Below, in pieces: positions 23,193-34,157 of a stretch of 64,000 bases of DNA. Position 1 is the first letter of the stretch; the number at the start of each line of letters is the position of its first letter. This stretch comes from Phialophora verrucosa (taxonomy: Eukaryota; Ascomycota; Eurotiomycetes; Chaetothyriales; Herpotrichiellaceae), in NCBI GenBank assembly GCA_002099365.1, contig MSED01000010.1, forward strand, positions 620,001 to 684,000. Reading direction: 5' to 3'. Under the pieces are notes generated by a model, which saw only the letters and a list, made by a program, of their open reading frames with translations, ran no database searches and was not told the DNA's origin. Made by a program: the position numbers and the translations under genes.

Positions 23193-24881
23193 CTACATGG
23201 GTGGTCGCTTGACACGAGTGAGGGTAATATTCAAGGGCGCTTTATCCCAAAGGACCCACATCTTCTGGTCTTTCCAATTCACGCTGTCCGATTCCAGACG
23301 CATGTCAAAATTGTACAAAACTTTGGCGAGAATAAGGCGCATCTCGACATAAGCGAGACTACGTCATGTCAGTAGTCTGTTGGCCTCAAGTCGAGATAAA
23401 CATAGTATGGGACTCACTTTCTCCCGAGGCAGACTCTTGGGCCTGTGGAGAACGGCTGCCAGATTTTCTTATCGTCTTCTGTATACTTCGGATCATCCAT
23501 CCAGCGTTCCGGAACAAACTGTTCTGCGTCCTTGAAATGCTCTTCTGAGTGATAGCACGCCCAATTGTTTACGGATACAATAGTCTTGTCACCGAGTCAG
23601 CCGCAGAATTCTAAGGAGATTGTGTGCGCAATAGTGTATAACTTACATTGGCGGGCACATACTTGTCAATGATCACCTCTCCTCCCGGTGGAATCACCCT
23701 CGGAAGACCAGTTGGAACCGGAGGGTAGACGCGGAGTCCTTCATTCAAGCACGCCATGGTGTATTTCAGGTTGGAGACAGTGTTGAAGTCGATTTCGCTT
23801 TCCGACCGAAAGGCGCTCCGTATCTCCTCGGTGATCTTCTTCATTGCGCCGGGATTGCGGAGGAGATAGAAAGTCGTCCCAGAGAGCAGAGTTGCAGTCG
23901 TCTCAGAGCCAGCATTGATCAGAGCTGCGGCGTTGCTGACGAGTTCATTAAAACTGAGTTTATTGCCCGCAGCACCAACGTCCCGATCCATGAAATGGAT
24001 GAAGTCGGCCCTCTCACCCTTTCTCTCCAGCCTATCCTTCACGGCTTCTTCAGTGAGTGCGATGTGATCGTCGCGAATCTTGAAAGCGCCTTTGGGAAGT
24101 ACAAACTCCAGCAACTTGAGGCCAAAAGGGAGCATCGAAAAAGTAAGAAACAATGGAGAAGCGCGGTTGACCTGGAATTGCATCTTGACCCAAGGATGAA
24201 GCTCCGAGTTCTGCAAACATCCGAATGCCTTGCCAAAAGCAAGATCCCCGATCAGGTCAAATGTGCAATAGTTGTACCACATGACAATATCAACCTTCTG
24301 CTTAGTATCGGCCAACTCGCCCAACTTCTTCACAAGTAGGTCGACGTGGACCTTGATAAGTTCCTCCTGAGCGCGCAATGCCTTTTCCGAAAATGCATTC
24401 GCCACATTACGCCGGATTTTGGCGTGGTAGGCATGGTCTGATGTGACGATGTTGGGCGACCCATTCACCGGAGTGTAAAAGTGGACCTCCTTGGGGAGAA
24501 GAGTGTGGCCAGGGCGGTTGGCGTAGACGTCTTTCCATGCTTGAGTACTGCGGTATGAAAGTTCATTCGGAGCGATTCGAACTACATCTCCGTATTGATC
24601 GTGGAAGCGCTTCAAATCATAGCTGACATCACCTCGGATGATGCTCAGAACGTATGGCAACAAATTCGCTCGCCACAGCAATGGGCCCGGGTATCCCGCC
24701 AAAGGATGCAAGTAGAGGCTGTAGATGATGTGTACGATAGGGACCAACAGAATCTTTCAAGGACTTAGGGAATACGTAATGCCATGAACAGTTCATTACT
24801 CACCGCTCCAGCACACAGAGCAATCCAGGCGTGCCCGGTAAGGACCTCCCCGAAGATGACTGGCTGAACGGTGGGTGGCAT
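23193..24881 (-). CDS. cytochrome P450, CYP65-like (isotrichodermin C-15 hydroxylase type)
   Basis: Complete P450 of 505 aa, four exons (24881-24804, 24753-23647, 23584-23418, 23358-23193). An N-terminal membrane anchor spans exons 1-2 and is followed by LHPLAGYPGP. The I-helix oxygen-binding motif AGSETTA lies near residue 304, the ExxR motif (NEGLR) near 362, PERW follows, and the haem loop FSTGPRVCLG is near 441. The final exon gives LAYVEMRLILA. It hydroxylates or epoxidises its substrate with an NADPH-P450 reductase on the ER. It is the intact relative of the broken P450 at 12.5-13.6 kb and is head-to-head with the next P450. Confidence 0.93.
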
Positions 24882-25347
24882 ATTTGATGATTGAGGCGTA
24901 GGGTCAAGTTTATACCGCTGGGGAGTAACAATGAAAACAATAGAGTAAAGCTGCTAGTACATTTGATGGTCTTCCACTTGGGCGTGAAGCATGGCCAATA
25001 ATAAGCATATACAACGAGGATATCATACTTTAGCTTGACGGATCCCGAAAGCATTCCTCAATCTGAGGAGCAGGGGAATTGGCTCGTCTGGAGTAATGGG
25101 GGCCGGAGACCGGCTCAACAACAGGCACTACAAACTCCGATAGTCAGCAGCCTGTGCGATCGTTAGGGCGTTTACTTTGCGACATGCGGTCCTCAATTTC
25201 ATGCCGCCTCTTGTGGAACCCTGCATTATGAAAACAATCTCCACAAGAAAATTCAGCTACATACATGCCCCAAAATTCCTTCTACACTGACTTGATTACA
25301 CTAGCTGTAAGATTCTTCTTTTCGGCCTTGTAACTTCGTGCACTGCT
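24882..25347. promoter_or_regulatory. shared divergent promoter of two P450 genes
   Basis: 466 bp between divergent start codons. Contains CCGGAGA at 25103-25109 followed directly by CCGG, a plausible Zn2Cys6 site. Co-regulation is inferred. Confidence 0.45.
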
Positions 25348-27067
25348 ATGGGACTATTGTCAGCAAGCCTTGCTCTAGCAAAAACCTACTGGCCCTTAGT
25401 GCCGGTGATATTTCTGGCGTGGCTGTTCAATGCACGATATCGCAATGGCCTGAATGAGATTCCGGGACCCTTCCTTGCCTCATTCTCGGATTTATGGCTA
25501 TTTTCCCATTGCTACCTCGGACGGTCTTATGATGATATCAAACTCCACAGAAAATACAATTCCAAACTGCTCAGGTTGGGCCCAAAAACAGTTGCTGTCA
25601 GTGACGCCGAGGCAACCAAAATCATCTACGGCTGGAAAAGAGTATTTCCAAAGGTATTTCACTCCCACGACCTTCACAGGAGCCCTAGTCTGCCAACACA
25701 TGAAACTAGAGTCGATTCTATATCAGCCAGTCCCAGGCCAACGAGAACGGGGAAATCATACCGAACCTAGCCTCGACTATGGACGAAAGGATCCACGGTC
25801 TTTTACGGCGACCTATTGCAAGTGCTTTCGCTATGACGAATCTTGTTGGCTATGAGCCACTCGTTGACGCAACATTCCGCACGTTTCTGAGCGAGATGGA
25901 CGAAAGGTTCATCAAGACTGGGGTTGTGTGCAATCTCGCGGATTGGCTTCAGATGTACGCTTTTGATATCATGTAAGAGCCCCCGGAAGTCAGGGTGTCC
26001 CTCCGCAGCATGATAAATACTTACAGTGAATGTTTGTTAGTGGACAAATCACCTTCAGCACAGATTTTGGGTTTCTACGAAACGGCAGAGATATGGACAA
26101 TATGATGTTCTTCACCAACCAGGTGATGGAGTACAGTGGAGTGGTCAGTGTCAGCGATCGCGATCGCTATCTGTGCTTAAGGCAGGACTTATTATTGACT
26201 TATCTGACGCAGATGGGTCAACTACCGACGTTAGATGAAATCTTCCGAGTCAAGAATCCTTTGCTGAGGATGCTTAGGCCTACTGGAGATGTTCTGTCCT
26301 TTACCTTGAAACAAGTCAGATCTCACGTGGACAGTGAGGACAACTCGTGCCCAGACTTATTGACTCGTTTTATCAGTGCCAGAGACAAAGATTCGGAATT
26401 ACTCACGGAAGACCGACTGGTGGATTATGCGAATACAACAGTGGCAGCTGGTTCCGATACAACGGCAATCGCCCTCCGCGAGGTCATCTTCCAGCTCTTG
26501 ACTCACCCCTCTGCCTTGAAACTTTTGCAGGAAGAAATCGACGGAGTTCTGCAGAAACGGGCGGCTCGACCGCGAGACCATCCGATCACATGGACCGAAG
26601 GTAGCTCTATGGTCTTTCTCCAAGCCTGCATAAAAGAATCCTTGAGACATCACCCCGCCATTGGGCAGATACTCCCACGAGTGGTGCCAGAAGGAGGCGC
26701 CACAATCTGTGGAAAGTATCTGCCTGCCGGGACAATAGTTGGTTGCAACGCCTACACAATCCACAAGGATACCTCAGTATTTGGGTCAGATGCTGAACTC
26801 TGGAGGCCCGAACGATGGCTGGAAGAGGAAGATACAGCAAGGCATATGGACAGCTTGCTCTTCACCTTCGGTGCTGGACCAAGGGTGTGTATTGGGAAGA
26901 ACATTGCGTTACTTGAAGTTACGAAGTTCATTCCCGAGTTTTTCCGTCGCTTCGACGCCCAGCTCGTAGATCCTGCCCGGTATCATTCTGTTGCAGGATG
27001 GTTGGTACCTCAGAAGGGCCTCGATGTTCTCTTGAAGTGGAAGACAGACAAGCCAGATTACTCTTGA
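25348..27067 (+). CDS. cytochrome P450, pisatin demethylase-like
   Basis: P450 of 508 aa in four exons (25348-25653, 25710-25972, 26041-26143, 26213-27067). N-terminal hydrophobic anchor, then LNEIPGPFLASFSDLW. Intron 1 joins FPK to SRFYISQ, intron 2 gives AFDIIGQITFS. The I-helix AGSDTTA is near residue 300, ExxR in CIKESLRHHP near 363, and the haem loop FGAGPRVCIGKN near 440. The third intron (69 nt) is in frame and lacks stops, so a 531-aa read-through product is formally possible, but removing it gives the usual EYSGVMGQLPTLDE. The resemblance is to pisatin demethylase/benzoate hydroxylase type P450s; the substrate is not known. Confidence 0.92.
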
Positions 27068-27156
27068 GCTGCATGGGCCATGTTTGGGAATCCCTTGACC
27101 AGATCACAGCTTTGTTCACATAGTTTAAATGGCCAGTTGCTTCAATATGGCCATGC

Positions 27157-28405
27157 TTAGAAAACTGCAATTGCGTTTGGTGGGCTTCCAACACCCCCAA
27201 CAACCTTCAATGGTTGACTGGTAACGAAAAAGGTCCATCGTAAGTGCTCAGCGCACATCTTTGCCAGTCCCTCGAGGTCAAACAACTCTCCGATTGGCAT
27301 TCCGAAGCCGGATAGTAGAGTCTCATGCATCCGGTAAAACTCGTCTCCGGCAGACTCACCTACTTCTCCAGCGCCTCCACCTATGCCTGAAGTTAATATT
27401 TATTGAAAATGAAGTGTTCACAGGCCTGAAGCCGTAACGCCCACATGGCAACTTACACCAGGCTTCGAATCCAGGAGCGTCGCCCGCCACGGCCGCAAAG
27501 CGGGAGTCCCACAGCCACTCCAGTGCTTCCACAGACCCTTCCATTCCTGGGTATCGAGTTTCTGGACTCTTCATCACTCGCTCCAGCTCTTCGTCTGGGG
27601 TGTTTTCATATCGCTTGACGTAGCCTGTGTAGATGTGGAGCGCATTAGAGACCCAATGCACAATAATCACGAGCATTGGAGCCGACCTGTTCGGAGAAAG
27701 AGAATATCCCCCGGCCGGAACTCAATGTTCTTTTCCTGAGCGATTGTCTTGAATGTTGACAACGGGATCTTGTGGAAGGTCCATGGATCGTAGTTAATTC
27801 CTCGCTCTTGTGCGTATGCATAATGGTCAATCAGCACTCCTCTACCCACAATGCCCTTTTTGGTCCATTCTGTCCGTTTACGAGTCAATTACAAATACAG
27901 CCAAGGGAACAAGATAGACTCTCCACTGACCGTGGATCCCCAGACGTGATGACTTCCCAGATCTCACTTCTTCTTGTGTGACTCCATTGTAGAACCGGCC
28001 ATCAGAAAAGCACCAATGGCGGAAGCCATCCCACTGGGAGCTTGACTGAGTGTTGAAATGCAACTCGTCGTCCTGCGACGTAGCATCTTATTAGCTCTCA
28101 ATGTTTAAAGTGGAAGGAATTTCTGAACAGACATTAATGCAGTCCGCGAGACTAATGATCTTGTGTTCCAGCTTGATCCTATACCATGGCGGGATCCGCA
28201 TCTGATTGAGTTCCCAGCTGAGGCCGACCGACTTCCCTGTACGGATTTCTCGAGCAGCACCCAGGACGACTTCAGGCGTCAGATGGTTGAGACATCCAAG
28301 CTGGTCATTATCGCCCCAAACGCCCCATGCAGAATGAGAGGGATGCGAATCCTGCAGAGGAAGTTCTGAAAACTTGGGTAGACGGAGAGTCGCTGACGAG
28401 GCCAT
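27157..28405 (-). CDS. cyclase-family protein (kynurenine-formamidase-like metal hydrolase fold)
   Basis: 331 aa in five exons (28405-28133, 28072-27931, 27869-27687, 27624-27457, 27386-27157). Recognised by WGVWGDNDQLGCLNHL near the N-terminus, the family segment HFNTQSSSQWDGFRHW, GRGVLIDHYAY, and a C-terminal GVGSPPNAIAVF. This Pfam 'Cyclase' family contains metal-dependent hydrolases and dehydratases related to kynurenine formamidase. Fungal members are common next to oxidative degradation genes, but the reaction is rarely known. The HxGTHxD-like metal motif is altered, as is usual in this fungal branch. Convergent with the P450 (89 bp) and divergent from BVMO 2. Confidence 0.85.
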
Positions 28406-28796
28406 GGTTCTAGATGTGATTCGTTTCAGGTGATAGGATCTACCCTCTCGATCAGGCTGTCGCAGTAAGACTTCCAGACAAGCACAAGACACAGCAGCCA
28501 AATTGTCGAGAGGCCGGTGGAGCTCCCATTTTGCGACAAGTTATTGCGGCCGCATCCATGATTGGGTGGGGCCCACCAGTGTTCTTGGGCCGGGTATAGC
28601 CAGTTGCATAGGCACTACCATTTCTTCTTCTCCGAGCACTATCTCGCCCGGATTTTGACCTCCAGGGCACGCCACTCAGCCTTGACTATCGCAGATAGGA
28701 AAGGGTCCATATCTCTAAACCCCGTCTCTGCCAGGTCTCTCTATTCCGCATATCTTTCGATACCATTACCATTCACATTTGAAGCACAGAGCTGTC
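28406..28796. promoter_or_regulatory. shared divergent promoter, cyclase/BVMO 2
   Basis: 391 bp between divergent start codons; no coding evidence. Confidence 0.45.
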
Positions 28797-31210
28797 ATGG
28801 GTTCGTTTCAAGAAACCCCGATCTCCGACCTCCTGCCACCGTTCGATTTTGACCCACCCTCCAGAGAACGTCCCAGTCGCTATGGCTGGAACAACATGTC
28901 GGACACGGGATACAAAATCGATGAAATTCCTTCGGGAGTGAAGAGACCGCTTCGTGTAATCGCAGTTGGGGCCGGAGCTGCAGGGATCAATTTTGCGAAG
29001 TTTGCAAAAGACCGACTCGAAAATGTCGATCTTGTTATATACGACAAGAACCAGGAGGTTGGAGGGACATGGATTGAAAATGTCTACCCGTAAGCATAAA
29101 TCCATTCTCGAAAGTGTTGCAGAGTGGGACTGCTAAATGGCTTTCACGGCGACCTGCACTTTTCTCCTCGCAAGGCAAATTCGGAAGCCTGATGTGGAAG
29201 CCTGGCTGACCGTCCTCGAAGTGGATGCGCATGCGATATTCCGAGTGTGACGTACCAATATACATGGGAGCCCAAGGTGTGGTCAAAATACTATTCCGAG
29301 GTACGACATGAGCGGACATTCTTAAGGTAATCTTTTGTGTAAACTAACGAAGGACCTCAGGCACCAGAAATCCTGCAGTATTTCGTGGACATCACTCACA
29401 AGTACGGACTGAGGAGATTTTTCAAACTTCGGCACCGCGTAGACAAGGCCGAATGGGATGAGGACGCAGCCAAGTGGAAGATAGACATCACCGATCTTGG
29501 AGAAGGCCGTTCCTTTCAAGATCAATGTGATGTCTTCATCAATGCTGGTGGCATCTTGAAGTGAGTAATTGCGTGATGCATCAAAGAAAATTGCGAGAGA
29601 TCTAACGTTGACGGACTCAGCTACTGGAAATGGCCAGACATCAAAGGTATTGAACGCTACCAGGGCGTCATGGCACATACAGCAGCCTATCCTGTTGGTC
29701 TCGATTTAAAGGGCAAGCGTGTCGCCGTGGTCGGAACCGGGTCCAGTGGTATTCAATTGATTACCAAGCTTCAACCTGAAGTTGAGAAGCTCTTCACATG
29801 GATTCGAACGCCAACATGGATGACAGCTGGCTATGGTCAGGCACATGCAGGGCCTGACGGGGGGAATTTCACATGTATGTATTCTGTCTGAGCAGATGGC
29901 CTCCGAACTTCACTAATGAGATGGCCCTCTTCAGATCCAGAAGAAATGCGCAAGAGATTCGCTGAAGACCCAGACTGGTACTTGAAGTATCGCAAGGTCA
30001 TCGAGTATGAGATGAGCGACTTTATGCTGATACACCGGAATACTCCGCTGTTGAAGTCTGCGAACAAGGTACGAACAGGGTTTCTGATTCTCCCGAGTCT
30101 CTCTGATACGAAATTCATAGTTTGCATTGGACGACATGAAAAAACGGCTGGCACCCCGACCGGACCTGATCGACACCTTGATCCCGAAGACTTTTCCAGT
30201 TGGATGTCGGAGACCAACGTAAGAGCTCTCCTTTTCTCCAAAAGATGGCTCGGCGAAATTTTAATCAGCCAAAACTCAGACCAGGAAACGGCTATCTCGA
30301 GGCCTTGATCTCTGATAATGTCAAAATCTACCTAGCCGAAGCTCTGACCGAGATCACCGAACAGGGATTTAAAGATCCTGACGGGAACGAGCAGGAGGTT
30401 GATGCACTCATTTTCGCCACAGGATTTGATACCAGCTGGGTTCCCCGATTCCAGATTATCGCACATGGGAAGAATCTGCAAGATGTGTATGCAGAAAAAC
30501 CACTGGGATATCTGGGAGTTGCGGCTCCAGAGATGCCAAATTACTTGACCTTCTACGGGCCGTATGGTCCGACCGGTGAGTATTTCCCGGCCTGCCCAGG
30601 TCTATTTTGCCTCGCAACTTTCTTCCTGTCAGAAATCTAACAAACAATCCACGCAGGCCAGGGCAGCGTCCTTCCGATGATCGAGTTCATGTCGCGCTAT
30701 CACATTCAGTGGATCGAGAAAATGCAAGTCGAACGACTAAGAAGCTTCGCACCTAAAAGACAGGTTGTGGACGAGTACGGCAGCCATAGTGACCTCTGGC
30801 ACGAACGAACCGTCTGGAGCGAACCATGTCGAAGCTGGGTATATTGACCTCTGCCACATTTGAAAATCATCTTATGCACTTGAATTGCATAGCTGACTTC
30901 ATTGCGTGTGGAACAGATGAAAGGGGGTAAAATCGATGGAAAAGTCCTGCTCTACTGTGGAACAAGGGCACAATAGTAAGTTTACCTCGAAATTCTCATG
31001 TCGACGTAAATCAGGAGTACTCATCATATTTGCAGCATGGAGCTCATCTCGTCTCTTCGGCCCGAGGACTTCGACATTACTTATCAAAGCACCAATCGTT
31101 GGAACTTTTTGGGCAACGGTTTCACTCAACGGGACGTCAATGGTCAAGATATTACATGGTACATGGGCCTGGTTCATGGCATCGATAAACAGCGAGACTA
31201 TGTGGTTTGA
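28797..31210 (+). CDS. Baeyer-Villiger-type flavin monooxygenase 2
   Basis: 589 aa in ten exons: 28797-29089, 29222-29300, 29361-29560, 29621-29874, 29935-30068, 30121-30218, 30280-30575, 30657-30838, 30917-30975, 31036-31210 (sum divisible by three). FAD motif GAGAAGINFA near residue 58, GGTWIENVYPGCACDIPS rebuilt by intron 1, NADPH motif GTGSSGIQ near 229, and FATGFD. The BVMO fingerprint region reads YQGVMAHTAAY near 203-213, with Tyr at both the usual Phe and Trp positions. Expected to oxygenate a ketone or a related centre. The C-terminal LGNGFTQRDVNGQDITWY is typical for fungal members. Confidence 0.92.
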
Positions 31211-31762
31211 TAATATTAGAAGGCCGCTCTGTCAAGTTATACGCACCTTCTGAGTAAGATCGTTCAGGGCGTGGAAGGCCATATTCCAACCGTTCGTTCG
31301 ACTGCCCAGGGATAAAGTTTTACCAGTAGAAGCGCAACCATCATTCGATGACAAAGCACCGCGTAGGATCTTATTCGCCCAGAGTTGAGGTGTTTGGACC
31401 ATTATCATATTCAGCTTTGATGCATTGTTTGAAAGGTCCTGGAGCGGCTCGTCCCACAATCAGTAGTCCTCGCCGTTCCTCTGGGTTCCAATAGTCAAGG
31501 TTGAGATTAAGATTGTCAACAATCTAAGATCAGAGGACTTGGTCCCGGTCCGAGTCCGTTTTGCCTGTGAAGTAGTTTTCAAACTGCATAGGCTGTCAGT
31601 AGCCGATCGAGACAAGTCCCCACAGCCTCGCCGCTTCAGGGGAGAGCAGCCCATAACAATTCCAAAAACTAAGCTCTGACCTTGAGCTGTCATCGTGTTG
31701 CTCCCTGTTGACTCACATCACTGCTCATCACTACTTACGTGAAGCGGTGTGGGAGTAAAGCG
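31211..31762. other. intergenic, no gene recognised
   Basis: 552 bp between the BVMO 2 stop and the PRISE-like start. Only short minus-strand frames without domains. Confidence 0.4.
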
Positions 31763-33155
31763 ATGGCTTCCCTCACAGGACGTCATGCCTTGGTGATGGG
31801 CGCATCTGGAATCACCGGCTAGGCCATCGTGAATCAATTGCTTCGTGGATATCCTCGGAAGGGAATATTCTCAAAAGTTACTGCCGTCACCAATCGCCCA
31901 CTTTCTCTTCAAGACACTCTCTGGCCGCAAAGCGACAATCTCCGACTTGTCAGTGGCTTGGACTTGACCAGCGGCAGCCAGGAGGAGCTCCAGAGAGCAA
32001 TGCAACGCAAAATCAATGACATCGAAGATGTTACTGACCTGTACTTCTACGGTGAACAAAAAGCATGCCCTTCTCTTTATCCGACGCATTGGCTAATGGT
32101 TATTTTTCAGCGTATCGTCATTCCGCTGACCCTGACGTGGAAAGCACCGTCAATATTTTAATGCTGGAACGGACGATAACGGCAGTTGACAGGCTCTCCG
32201 AGAAACTGTCGTTCGTGGTCCTTCCTAGCGGTACCAAGGTTAACAGCAACTTGTTCTCTTTTTTTCTATGGCTGTGATGCACTGACTATCTAAGAGGCCT
32301 ACGGGGTTCATCTGGGCAAAGATCTGTTTCCCTTTCCTGACGACTTGCCCTTGAAGGAGTCGTTGCCGCGGATACCGGAGCCTCATGCCTCACAGATGTT
32401 CTACTACCACCTTCTCGATCGATTGAGGTCTCTATCGTAAGGCCGCAAGTGGACATGGAGTGATGTTCGACCTGATGTTATCGTAAGCAGATCACTGGTT
32501 CTCCTCGTTTCTCTCTCGTTTGCATATCCCTGCTCTTGGATCAGGACTTAGCTCACAATCCTAATAGCCTGGATTTGTACCAAATAGCAATACATATTGC
32601 CTTGCACAGACACTTGGCGTTTACCTGAGTCTATACGCTCATGTCGAGGGACAAGGTCAATACTGCCCGTTCCCCGGTTCATGGCAAGCCTGGCACACCA
32701 AGTCGAACGACAGCTCGCAAGACATTGTGGCCAAATTCAGTATTTGGGCATCACTGAACCCCGAGAAGACTGGGGGCGAGTCGTTCAACGTCGCTGATAG
32801 CGAAATCCCAAGACCTTGGTCTGAACGTTGGCCGGTAATTTGCGAATGGTTCGGTCTCAAAGGAACACCACCGATGAAGAACAGTGTGCAGCCATTGTAC
32901 TACCTGAAGTCGCATCTTTCGACATGGGCCGGCCTTGTCGAGAAGCACGGGCTGAAGAAAGACTTGTTCAGGCAAGAACTGAACGAAGCCAAGGGGCATT
33001 ACCAACAGCATATCATGTCGGAACTCTGTTTTGATCGAACACTAGACCTCACCAAAATCCGCAAGGCTGGATTTAGCGAGACCTCGGACCTTCGACAGAC
33101 TTGGTGGATGGCGTTTGATCGTCTCCGACAAGGCAAGGGAACTGCTAGAAACTAG
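31763..33155 (+). pseudogene. PRISE-like NAD(P)H reductase with two in-frame stops
   Basis: Gene of the progesterone 5-beta-reductase/iridoid synthase-like SDR group. Exons 31763-32051, 32111-32238, 32297-32482 and 32568-33155 sum to 397 codons with every splice junction in phase. Two stops interrupt it: TAG at 31820-31822 after GASGITG, where the family has Trp, and TAA at 32438-32440 before GRKWTWSDVRPD. Everything else is conserved, including RPDVIPGFVPNSN, WASLNPEKTGGESFNVAD and the C-terminal region. So it is either newly inactivated or depends on stop suppression or RNA editing. If restored, it would reduce an enone double bond with NAD(P)H; enone reduction is the family's known reaction. 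Confidence 0.88.
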
Positions 33156-34157
33156 CACTTCCTGGCAATCCGTGTATCCCCCCTGTACTCCGGATCTGTC
33201 TGTGCTTCGACGAAGCTCCTCAAGCTCCGCGAACCATCGTCAGCTGGCAGTGAGTGGTTAGTTTGAACACGCGTCGAAGAAGTCAAAAGCTTACGTGACC
33301 TCTACCACATTCGCCCAGAGAGGCGCAAGGTGCAGGACACCATCGAATCGGAGAGCGTTCAGATAAGCACTTCACTTAGGCTATACATCTCCGGGTCCGG
33401 AAACCGTTTCTCTCGTGAATAGGTTGTTCCCAGTACTAAGGTTTGCACAAGTTCCCCACACAGCTTGATGTCCGCTGGCGCCCGAGCTGTCACCTTTTGG
33501 GGTGCAACAAGCGCTAAGTAGTCCCCATTTCGGTGCCTAAAGCTTGCGGTTCCAGCGCGCTAAAAGTTGGCGCCGAGAGGCTACCTCTTTCCCCCCAGTG
33601 ACTGCCTAGAGATTTACTACCAACTTCCATGGTCCTTCATAACCCAGGGCTGTTATTATCTGAAATGATGTCTTACGCGCAGGCTTCAAGCAGTATCACT
33701 AGGAGGGTTACTTTGTAGATTAGCCTGAGTAAACTTGGTTGTGCCAATCAATCAATTGGCCATGTAATGAGATCGTGTTATGTCTAATTCAACATTACGA
33801 TGCCCTGCTCTCGGCGCTTCCTCGCCCGACCCCCGCCGAATCTCGCTCCAGGCGCTTTGGGGCGGGGCTGGTGCGAGGTGGGTTCATGGCGTTGATTGAC
33901 CACCGAACCCCCTTAAGTCTCGAACAAAGTTTGATACCTATCTCACCTAAGATGAAGAGTGGAGAGGAGTTTTCCCCCCCGCCCCCCGCCCCCCCCCCCA
34001 ACATTGCGGGGTTGCTTTCATCCGGGGAGCGGTCCAACTTGCTGAACACCCAGTCGGTTCAGCTTCTGGCCCTCGCCCTGAAGAACTTCTACCCTAGACA
34101 AAGAAAGATCACCAGCTTCGTGATTCACCCCTCAGTGCTCTTGGATTAATACGCAGG
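33156..34157. other. 1-kb region upstream of the regulator gene
   Basis: Promoter and 5' leader of the Zn2Cys6 gene. A C-rich tract of about 30 bases (33972-34001) lies 157 bp before its start codon. A 136-codon frame at 33739-34149 has no domain and is not called. Confidence 0.4.
33972..34001. repeat. C-rich low-complexity tract
   Basis: Runs of 8, 6 and 11 or more C separated by single G, shortly upstream of the transcription factor start. Prone to length change and sequencing error. Confidence 0.6.
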
